Below the pieces are notes generated by a model. It was not told the origin of the DNA, did no database searches, and saw nothing but the letters and a program-made list of their open reading frames with translations. From an uncultured Mailhella sp. (GTDB lineage: Bacteria > Desulfobacterota > Desulfovibrionia > Desulfovibrionales > Desulfovibrionaceae): 15,672 nucleotides of DNA. The stretch lies in contig CALUWZ010000023.1 of assembly GCA_944324625.1 (NCBI GenBank), positions 1 through 15,672 of the forward strand, written 5' to 3'. Numbering within the stretch: position 1 is the first letter of the stretch; each line of letters starts with the position of its first letter. Positions 1 through 6,120 of the stretch are shown one piece after another. Position numbers and translations under genes: made by a program.

Positions 1-617
1 ATGGCTTCAAATGTCCTGAAGTTGATTTCTCCCGCGGCACTTTGATTTAACACAATTCTTGCACGCTGATACACGGGAACGAAATTTCCCTGCCGCACAA
101 CAATCGGCATAAATGCTTTGAATAAGGAATAAAAACCTGCCCTGTCAGGATTGTTTTTATGTCCCAGTGTCCCCACAAAGGCAATGGGAACAGTTCTGTT
201 TCTCAGCCATTCCTCTTTGGTTTCAAACGGACTGAAATATTTTGCAAATAAAGGAAAATGCTCAGAATAAGAAGGAAATTTCTCTTTTTCCTCGGCTTGG
301 GCATACAGGACAAAATCAAACGAGCGGGAATACGCACCGTGCCAGCCATGGCAATAGGTATCAATGGAATAAAAAACTGCCGGTACGGGCAATTCTTCCA
401 CACCGTACACATGAGGCAGCGTACTGTCATCGGCATGCAAAAAAACATCAGGCACAAACCCTTTGCTTCTGCACAATTCAAACAGTTTTTTTGCGGAAAT
501 AATGCCAAACATGGGCAAATTACACGTTTCAGATTCGCCGACGCTGAAAACCCTATGGCCCATTTTTTCCAACTCTTCGGAAAAATAAGGATTTTTACCG
601 TATTGAAGAATATTCAT
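1..617 (-). CDS. Glycosyltransferase, CgeB-like (3' end cut by window edge)
   Basis: The frame is open from the ATG at 617 to the window edge: 205 codons seen, no stop, so the C-terminus is missing. The N-terminus (MNILQYGKNPYFSEELEKMG) fits the first Rossmann strand and helix of GT-B glycosyltransferases. The last residues seen contain ARIVLNQS followed by INFRTFEA, which resembles the 'vlN...e.n.R.fEa' donor-site region of CgeB-type glycosyltransferases. Middle segments such as DVFLHADDS and VPAVFYSIDTY also fit that family. It would transfer a sugar from an activated donor in the cytoplasm; the acceptor is unknown (LPS, capsule or a surface protein are possible). No good ribosome binding site sits at the usual distance: the nearest AAGGA lies in the 3' arm of the terminator hairpin, about 18 nt upstream. 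Coding status is confident; the subfamily is an inference. Confidence 0.8.
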   Translation of the reverse strand, partial: MNILQYGKNPYFSEELEKMGHRVFSVGESETCNLPMFGIISAKKLFELCRSKGFVPDVFLHADDSTLPHVYGVEELPVPAVFYSIDTYCHGWHGAYSRSFDFVLYAQAEEKEKFPSYSEHFPLFAKYFSPFETKEEWLRNRTVPIAFVGTLGHKNNPDRAGFYSLFKAFMPIVVRQGNFVPVYQRARIVLNQSAAGEINFRTFEA

Positions 618-625
618 ACTTAAGC

Positions 626-652
626 AAAAAGGGCTTTCCTTTCGGAAAGCCC
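626..652 (-). terminator. Rho-independent terminator closing the lepB-to-DJ-1 gene cluster
   Basis: A 9-bp perfect stem (GGGCTTTCC / GGAAAGCCC) with a four-base loop is followed on the minus strand by a run of five T. It starts 7 nt after the stop codon of the DJ-1 gene. On the plus strand the hairpin is not followed by a T run, so it works for minus-strand transcription. The next minus-strand gene starts at 617, only 8 nt beyond the T run. Confidence 0.9.
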
Positions 653-659
653 GTTACAA

Positions 660-1247
660 TTATACGTGTTTAATTTCAACACCCAAAAGTTTAATAAATT
701 CACCGATTAATGCAGGATGAGCAGGCCAAGCGGCAGAGGTTGCCAAATTGCCGTCAACAACAGAATCGGTAAACGTTGCATTGGAAGCCTGCCAAATACC
801 GCCTGCAAGTTTAATATCAGGCATTACGGCAGGATAGGCAGTACATTTTTTGCCGCGTACCACATCAGCGGCAACAAGAAGCTGAGGACCATGGCAAATG
901 GCGGCAATGGGCTTTTTGGCTTTTTCAAATTCCTGAACAATTTCAATAACCCGGCTGTTCAGGCGGATATATTCCGGAGCACGGCCGCCCGGTACATACA
1001 AGCCGTCATAATCTGCCGTATTGACTTTGTCAAAATCATAATTGAGCAGGAAATTATGGCCGCGTTTTTCGGAATAGGTTTGATCACCCTCAAAATCATG
1101 AATGGCTGTTGCCACAGTCTGACCGCTTTTTTTGTCCGGGCAGACGACATCAACTTGGAATCCGCACATTACAAGCATTTGATACGGAACCATAAGTTCA
1201 TAATCTTCTACAAAATCCCCTGCCAAAATAAGAATTCTTTTAGCCAT
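660..1247 (-). CDS. DJ-1/PfpI family protein
   Basis: A 195-residue protein of the DJ-1/PfpI superfamily (class I glutamine amidotransferase-like fold). The nucleophile elbow is AICHGP with Cys118 and His119, and Glu17 in the VEDYELMVP segment matches the conserved acid that tunes the cysteine. [14 protein letters not shown] (about 80-93) is the conserved strand and oxyanion region. Family members act as proteases, glyoxalases/deglycases or redox-sensitive chaperones; sequence alone does not decide which one this is. An AGGAGGG ribosome binding site overlaps the stop codon of the upstream DsrE-like gene, which suggests coupled translation. It is the last gene of the cluster, directly before the terminator. 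No signal peptide is visible, so it should be cytoplasmic. Confidence 0.93.
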   Translation of the reverse strand: MAKRILILAGDFVEDYELMVPYQMLVMCGFQVDVVCPDKKSGQTVATAIHDFEGDQTYSEKRGHNFLLNYDFDKVNTADYDGLYVPGGRAPEYIRLNSRVIEIVQEFEKAKKPIAAICHGPQLLVAADVVRGKKCTAYPAVMPDIKLAGGIWQASNATFTDSVVDGNLATSAAWPAHPALIGEFIKLLGVEIKHV

Positions 1248-1256
1248 AATACCCTC

Positions 1257-1598
1257 CTACGGTTTAATATAGGCAAAATGTTCATTCTGAAGGCGCACAA
1301 GCTCCACAATGCCTGCAGGAACCACTTCAGCTCCTTCCGCCAGTTGTTCCTTATTTAAGGAAAACTTATTCATGGCATTTTGGCAAACCCGAATTTTCAG
1401 ACCTTTTTTCTGCAAATCTGCAAATTCTGCCTTTACTTTTTCCTTGGTAAACCAATTAATCGCGGGGCCGTTCACCAGCAAGACTATTTCCGCACTTTTG
1501 CCCTCAAGGGCCGCAAAATAATTGCTGATATTGGAAACAGCAATATTCAGCACACTTTCGTCATTCAAATCAACATGAAAAACCGTATTATAATTCAT
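1257..1598 (-). CDS. DsrE/DsrF-like family protein
   Basis: A small 113-residue cytoplasmic protein of the DsrE-like fold. The segments AEIVLLVNGPAINWF (about 36-50), LQKKGLKIRVCQNAM (about 62-76) and AEGAEVVPAGIVELVRLQNEHFAYIKP (C-terminus) match the usual layout of the family, with Cys72 at the position where many members carry their reactive cysteine. Relatives take part in sulfur relay (DsrEFH, TusBCD), but many single-copy members have no assigned role. The ATG at 1598 was chosen because AAGGA lies 7 nt upstream; an in-frame ATG at 1631 lies inside the end of thiD and has no ribosome binding site. It lies 13 nt after thiD and 9 nt before the DJ-1 gene. A link to sulfur or thiamine metabolism is only suggested by this context. 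Confidence 0.88.
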   Translation of the reverse strand: MNYNTVFHVDLNDESVLNIAVSNISNYFAALEGKSAEIVLLVNGPAINWFTKEKVKAEFADLQKKGLKIRVCQNAMNKFSLNKEQLAEGAEVVPAGIVELVRLQNEHFAYIKP

Positions 1599-1611
1599 GG
1601 AATATCCTTTA

Positions 1612-2430
1612 TTAATGTTTAAGCTGTTCAATGGTTGCCAAATGATGAACAGGGCCTATGCCTTTGCCGGGCGCATAACTGTTGCGCAGCGCACAGTTCA
1701 AAAACTCCTGAGCCTTTTTCACGGCAACGATAAGAGGCTGTTTTTTGGCAAGATATGCCGCAATGGCAGCAGAAAGCGTACACCCCGTTCCGTGGCTGTT
1801 CTTCGTTTCCACATGGGGCTGACGCAGAGCTTCTTTATTGCCCTTTTCATCAAAAAACCAGTCTGTCACCAAAATCGGCTTTTCTTCAAAATGACCGCCT
1901 TTAATCAGCACGGACTTTGCACCCATGGCAAGAAGTTTTTTGCCTGCTTCATCAATACTTTTTTCATCCGTAAGCTTTATGCCCGTCAAAACTTCCGTTT
2001 CGGGTCTGTTGGGCGTAACAAGCGCTGCAAGAGGAAACAATTTTTCCTTCATGATTTCCACGGCATCTTCCTTAATTAAAGCATGGCCGCTTGTGCTCAC
2101 GCAGACAGGATCAACCACCAAGGGAAAATCAACATGCTTCAGTTCATGAACCAGCGCATCGATAATCTCCGCACTGAAAAGCATGCCTGTTTTAGCCGCA
2201 TGAATGGGAAAACCGTCCAATACCGCTTTAAGCTGTTCAACGACAAATTCTGGAGACGGCGCATGAATACCCGTCACGCCCAGACCGTTTTGTGCCGTCA
2301 AGGCAGTAATGACACTGGTTCCGTATACGCCGAGACTGGCAAAAGTTTTCAAATCAGCCTGAATGCCTGCACCGCCGCCGCTGTCGGAACCTGCTATGGT
2401 CATTGCATTGGGAAGTATACCGCTGAACAT
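1612..2430 (-). CDS. thiD: Hydroxymethylpyrimidine/phosphomethylpyrimidine kinase
   Basis: 272 residues, the normal length for ThiD, which phosphorylates HMP and then HMP-phosphate to give HMP diphosphate for thiamine synthesis. Visible ribokinase-family motifs are AGSDSGGGAGIQAD (13-26), ALTAQNG (43-49), AKTGML (79-84), VDPVCVSTSG (106-115) and the anion-hole/catalytic NSHGTGCTLS (211-220) with Cys217. The segment TPNRPETEVLTG (139-150) is also typical. Residue 110 is Cys where many homologues have Met. AGGAGG lies 5 nt before the ATG. No other thiamine gene and no TPP riboswitch is seen nearby, so this copy may serve salvage. It lies 8 nt after the META-domain gene in a tight cluster. Confidence 0.97.
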   Translation of the reverse strand: MFSGILPNAMTIAGSDSGGGAGIQADLKTFASLGVYGTSVITALTAQNGLGVTGIHAPSPEFVVEQLKAVLDGFPIHAAKTGMLFSAEIIDALVHELKHVDFPLVVDPVCVSTSGHALIKEDAVEIMKEKLFPLAALVTPNRPETEVLTGIKLTDEKSIDEAGKKLLAMGAKSVLIKGGHFEEKPILVTDWFFDEKGNKEALRQPHVETKNSHGTGCTLSAAIAAYLAKKQPLIVAVKKAQEFLNCALRNSYAPGKGIGPVHHLATIEQLKH

Positions 2431-2438
2431 GTTTCCTC

Positions 2439-3923
2439 CTATAAATACACTGCTTCAAAAAGAGCAAGTACGCTTTCTTTTGACAAAAGTTTCAGAACAG
2501 AACCTTTAATTTGCCATGAATCAGCCTTTTCCAGAACCTTTTTAAAGTCTGCGGCCTGTTCTTCTCCGTGGGGACAAAGCATGAGCGTTGAACCTCCGGG
2601 CCCTGTTTTTATGGCCTGTTCCTTAATTTCAGCGGGCATAAAGAAATTATTGCACCCGTCAGAACCTGACATCATCCCGTCACGGATAATGATATGCGGT
2701 TCTGCCTGATTCTCAAACGTCTGCACGCTTTTTCCGTTTAATCTGATAAGACGCCAATATGTATTTTCCAATGTTGCATTCTGAAACATTTTTCCGCAAA
2801 CCTGCGTATCGTCAGCAGCAACTTTAACCGGATACAAATCCAATTCATTGTTTTCGTTCCGGCGCAAAATAACATCCATTTTCACGGAATACGGTTCTTC
2901 AATGCTTGTCATGCCGAGAGATTTATATACCAGCCGGGGAAACTGCACCGGAAAACTGCAAGCAGTAATGCAGTCATTAAAATACAGCCTGTCTTTTTTC
3001 TCGGCAACGGTTCCGTGCACGGTAAATTTTCCTATGTCAAAAACATCGTTTTCCACAAATCTGAACGGAACCATTTCCTTATCCCCATAGCGGCTGACAA
3101 CAAGGGTTTTATCATCTCGCATGATCACGGATAAGGGAAGTTTTTCTCCCTGAGTAATTTCCAGTTTCTGATTTCTGTCCACAATTGCCCAGTGAGCTAC
3201 GGAACCTTCTGAATTTTTCTGCAAAACGGCAAGACCGTTTTTTTCAAAATAGAAAACATCACCGTCTGCGTTCATATATTTGGACGGCACGGGAATTTTC
3301 CTTTCCGTCATTTTTCCGTCGGCTTTATACAGCAATATTTGCTTGTTTTCGATGCTTACAGGGCCGGGTGTGGAAAAAAGCGCAATATTGTCATGATAAA
3401 TTGCCGCATTGATATAAATTTTATCCTGCTCACCCGCCAAACACTCAAAAGAAAACGGCAGCGGTATTTTGCCTTCATGGGGAAAAGCATACATGGCAAA
3501 GGGCACTTCTTCGTTATTTTTATACAGCTCATAACGGACATCTACCTTAGGCGGCAGCTGAATGCGTTCACGATAAAAAATTTCGCCCTGCAGCACGCGT
3601 ATTTTTTTCTTGGATCTTTTCAGCACATAATCTTCCGAGCCGTTATTCATATACATGGTATCGCCGTCCACAACAACCTTATATTCCTTTTCCGTTATTT
3701 CTGTAGACGGAATATAGGAAAATGCCATAAGCAGCTTGTCTTTGGCAACACGCTTCCATGTATAGCCTGTTTTGGTTTTATAATGAATATACGCAACTGT
3801 TCCGTCTGCCTTAAAATCCAATGCGCAGGCAAATTCCGTCTGCCAGAGTCCCACAACTTCATCCTGCGCATAAACAGGACTTGCGGACAAAAACATCAAT
3901 AAAAACATTAACAGCTTTTTCAT
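2439..3923 (-). CDS. Exported protein with YscW/YbaY-like region and C-terminal META (HslJ-like) domain
   Basis: 494 residues. The first 19 form a Sec signal peptide: two lysines, a Leu/Met/Phe-rich core and a VYA-QD cleavage site. There is no lipobox cysteine, so the mature protein is expected to be soluble in the periplasm. Residues about 20-105 look like a small beta-barrel (VVGLWQTE ... LDFKADGTV). Residues about 110-195 (GEIFYRERIQLPP ... PLPFSFE) resemble the YscW/YbaY type of lipoprotein domain. Residues 385-494 are a META domain: LENTYWRLIRLNGK, then GSDGCNNFF, then STLMLCP. The part between (about 195-384) is beta-rich and unassigned, with an NlpE-like flavour (SIEEPYSVKMDVILRR). AAGGAG precedes the ATG by 5 nt. 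Proteins of this build are linked to envelope stress in other bacteria; here that is inference. Confidence 0.85.
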   Translation of the reverse strand: MKKLLMFLLMFLSASPVYAQDEVVGLWQTEFACALDFKADGTVAYIHYKTKTGYTWKRVAKDKLLMAFSYIPSTEITEKEYKVVVDGDTMYMNNGSEDYVLKRSKKKIRVLQGEIFYRERIQLPPKVDVRYELYKNNEEVPFAMYAFPHEGKIPLPFSFECLAGEQDKIYINAAIYHDNIALFSTPGPVSIENKQILLYKADGKMTERKIPVPSKYMNADGDVFYFEKNGLAVLQKNSEGSVAHWAIVDRNQKLEITQGEKLPLSVIMRDDKTLVVSRYGDKEMVPFRFVENDVFDIGKFTVHGTVAEKKDRLYFNDCITACSFPVQFPRLVYKSLGMTSIEEPYSVKMDVILRRNENNELDLYPVKVAADDTQVCGKMFQNATLENTYWRLIRLNGKSVQTFENQAEPHIIIRDGMMSGSDGCNNFFMPAEIKEQAIKTGPGGSTLMLCPHGEEQAADFKKVLEKADSWQIKGSVLKLLSKESVLALFEAVYL

Positions 3924-3932
3924 GGCATCTCC

Positions 3933-5279
3933 TTACACCAAAGCTATCAAATCATATTCCTGTGTTTCGGTTATATCCGCTTCAACTATCATTCCGGGAG
4001 CAATCTCTTCGCCTTCTGGAGCTGAAATATAGGTTATTCCGTCCACATCGGGAGCCTGAAACCACGTACGGCCCACATAAAGACCGGGCCATTCCTCATG
4101 CTCCCTGTCAATGATAACGGACATACGGCGGCCTAAATATTCTTCCAAAATTTCTTCGCTTATTTCAGCCTGCAGCTGCATAAGCTCATCCCGTCTTGCT
4201 TCCTTGACACGCTGTTCCACCTGATTCGGCATAAGGGCAGCCTTGGTTCCTTCTTCCTGCTCATAGGCAAAAACCCCCATTTGATGAAAGCGTGTTTTAT
4301 CCACAAAATTAAACAATCTGTCAAAATGCTTATCCGTTTCTCCCGGAAAACCGACAATAAACGTGGTGCGCAGTGCGGCATCAGGAAAATATCTGCGTAT
4401 TCTTTCCACCACAAGATCAGGATTTTGAGCAAAAGGCCTGCCCATTTGGGCTAAAATATCTTCATGGGCATGCTGAAGCGGAATATCGAAATACGGCATA
4501 AATTTATCGCCGGCTTCTTTCAGATAATTCAGCAGGGTGTCGGTCATGCCGGCAGGATACAAATACATAAGCCGCAGACGTTCCAAGCCGTCCAAAGCAA
4601 AAAGCTTATCCAAAAGCGGACGCAAATCTTTATCTGCACTGTCACTGCCCCACGCAGTCACGTCCTGAGCCACCAGAACCAGTTCCTTAACGCCGCCGTC
4701 AACCAGCATCTTGGCCTCAGGCACAAGAATTTCTTTGTCAACGGAACGGTACGCCCCGCGTATGAAAGGAATTGTGCAGAAAGAACAGTTATGCCTGCAG
4801 CCTTCCCCGATTTTCAGCCATGCATAGGACGGGCCTGTACTCAGCCGCCTGTGCATGACAGGAATTTCCGCATTTGTATTTTTATATAAAAAAGACCGCT
4901 TTTCTTTGGCTGAGAGCTCAATGCCGAAATGCTCCTGAACAGCAGCCGCAGTCAATGCCCCCCAGTTATCAATGTCTTTTGTTTCAAGCCACAAATCAAC
5001 TTCGGGCACTTCCTTGGAAAGTTCGCTTACACCGTAACGGCCCACAAGACAGCCGCAAACAATAATAAAACTGTCTTCGCTTGCCTGTGTGGCGACTTCC
5101 ACTATGGCAGACACGGATTCTTCCACGGCGCTTTGGATAAAAGCACAGGTATTGACAAACACCACATCTGCATCTTCCAAATCGTCAACGGCAATGAAAT
5201 CACCCAAGGAGCCGAGCACGTGTTCCGTATCCACCAAATTTTTCGGACATCCGAGGCTCTGTGTATAGACTTTAATCAT
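3933..5279 (-). CDS. rimO: Ribosomal protein S12 methylthiotransferase RimO
   Basis: 448 residues, the usual RimO length. The N-terminal UPF0004 domain carries the first iron-sulfur cluster: Cys11 in SLGCPKN, Cys45 in VNTCAFI and Cys77 in CGCLVGRYG. The radical SAM cluster motif is Cys161-x3-Cys165-x2-Cys168 in GEGCRHNCSFCTIPFIRG. A TRAM domain forms the C-terminus. SLGCPKN and FIRGAYRS point to RimO rather than MiaB. RimO adds a methylthio group to the conserved aspartate of ribosomal protein S12. The ATG lies 3 nt after the lepB stop codon with only a weak ribosome binding site, so translation is probably coupled to lepB. The META-domain gene follows after 9 nt. Confidence 0.97.
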   Translation of the reverse strand: MIKVYTQSLGCPKNLVDTEHVLGSLGDFIAVDDLEDADVVFVNTCAFIQSAVEESVSAIVEVATQASEDSFIIVCGCLVGRYGVSELSKEVPEVDLWLETKDIDNWGALTAAAVQEHFGIELSAKEKRSFLYKNTNAEIPVMHRRLSTGPSYAWLKIGEGCRHNCSFCTIPFIRGAYRSVDKEILVPEAKMLVDGGVKELVLVAQDVTAWGSDSADKDLRPLLDKLFALDGLERLRLMYLYPAGMTDTLLNYLKEAGDKFMPYFDIPLQHAHEDILAQMGRPFAQNPDLVVERIRRYFPDAALRTTFIVGFPGETDKHFDRLFNFVDKTRFHQMGVFAYEQEEGTKAALMPNQVEQRVKEARRDELMQLQAEISEEILEEYLGRRMSVIIDREHEEWPGLYVGRTWFQAPDVDGITYISAPEGEEIAPGMIVEADITETQEYDLIALV

Positions 5280-5282
5280 AAC

Positions 5283-5894
5283 TTACTCTAATTTTTGACC
5301 TAATCTGCTGAAACGAAGGGAATTTTCTTTACTGTCCCATGACCAGTATATGCGCCATGCCTTGCCGTAAATCTCGTCACGGTTCACAGTGCCCCACGCC
5401 CTGCTGTCTTCGGAATTATCCCTGTTGTCTCCCATTACAAAATATTCGTCTGCAGGAACTTTAAAAGGAGGCATATTGTCAAGCGGTCCCAGCCAATTGG
5501 GACGGGTGTGAATTATATACGGCTCTTCCACTTTCTCGCCGTTCCGGTAAAGCTGCTTGTCACGCATTTCCATAACGTCACCGGGCAATCCGACCACACG
5601 CTTTATATAATCCACAGAAGGATTTTTTGGATATTTAAAAACAATAATGTCACCGTATTGGGGACCTTCCGCCTTGTAAATCCACGTATCGGAAAACGGC
5701 AGCTTAAAACCGTAGCTGAGTTTGTTGACCAATATATAATCACCAATCTGAATGGTATTCAGCATAGAACCTGACGGTATGGTAAATACCGAAACCAAGA
5801 ACAGCCTGATAAAAGCCGCAACGATTAAAGCCACAAACAAGGCTTCCCCGTATTCACGCAGAATGCCTTTTTTCTTTGGAGTTATTTCTGACAT
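5283..5894 (-). CDS. lepB: Signal peptidase I
   Basis: 203 residues, the short form of type I signal peptidase. One membrane segment lies at about residues 17-36. The catalytic serine is Ser43 in IPSGSML (box B) and the general base is Lys98 in VDYIKRVVGLPGD (box D). Box E (GDNRDNSEDSRAWG) is intact near the C-terminus. Box B reads SMLNT where SMxPT is common, a small deviation. The enzyme cuts signal peptides from Sec- and Tat-exported preproteins at the outer face of the inner membrane. GAGGGA precedes the ATG. It is the first gene of the minus-strand cluster that ends at 660, and it is divergent from the solenoid-protein gene. Confidence 0.97.
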   Translation of the reverse strand: MSEITPKKKGILREYGEALFVALIVAAFIRLFLVSVFTIPSGSMLNTIQIGDYILVNKLSYGFKLPFSDTWIYKAEGPQYGDIIVFKYPKNPSVDYIKRVVGLPGDVMEMRDKQLYRNGEKVEEPYIIHTRPNWLGPLDNMPPFKVPADEYFVMGDNRDNSEDSRAWGTVNRDEIYGKAWRIYWSWDSKENSLRFSRLGQKLE

Positions 5895-5921
5895 ATTTCC
5901 CTCATTAATGTATCTTTTATT

Positions 5922-5950
5922 GTATTATCACGCATCAGTCTGTGACGCAA
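5922..5950 (-). promoter_or_regulatory. Weak candidate sigma70 promoter for the lepB cluster
   Basis: On the minus strand TTGCGT (5945-5950) is followed after 17 nt by TAATAC (5922-5927). GATAAT (5924-5929) is a better -10 match but gives only 15 nt of spacing. Start of lepB is about 30 nt further on. Each hexamer is a poor match, so this is a guess based mainly on position. Confidence 0.3.
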
Positions 5951-6073
5951 GTTTAATAACATTATGTTTTAACGGCTTTCCCTGACAATCAAAAAAACTT
6001 TTCTGCCGCCGCCCCTGCTTTTTCAGGTATTCGGCAAATCCGTATTTTTTCCTGCATATTTCACGGCATTCTC

Positions 6074-6100
6074 TAATTTAATATATTTTTTTGCCGAATA
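6074..6100 (+). promoter_or_regulatory. Possible sigma28 (FliA)-type promoter of the solenoid-protein gene
   Basis: TAAT (6074-6077), a 15-nt spacer and GCCGAATA (6093-6100) resemble the FliA consensus TAAA-N15-GCCGATAA (3 of 4 and 6 of 8 matches). It lies 20 nt upstream of the ATG, so the leader would be very short but would still hold the GAGAGGTG ribosome binding site at 6107-6114. The flanks are AT-rich, so a chance match is possible. Confidence 0.35.
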
Positions 6101-6120
6101 AAATAAGAGAGGTGAATAAA

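Noticed and set aside
203..508. Minus-strand frame of 101 codons starting MALFPQKNC
   Set aside because: It overlaps, in another frame, the longer open frame from 617 to the window edge that has glycosyltransferase features; Cys-rich composition and no ribosome binding site mark it as a shadow.
717..1358. Plus-strand frame of 213 codons
   Set aside because: Antisense to the DJ-1 gene and the DsrE-like gene, which both have clear family motifs and ribosome binding sites.
1612..2560. TPP riboswitch near thiD
   Set aside because: thiD has only 8 nt upstream before the META-domain gene, and no CTGAGA-type thi-box is seen there.
6003..6036. Hairpin TGCCG/CGGCA with inner CCTG/CAGG in the lepB-solenoid gap
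   Set aside because: The stems are short and interrupted by unpaired bases, no T run follows on either strand, and it matches no riboswitch I know.
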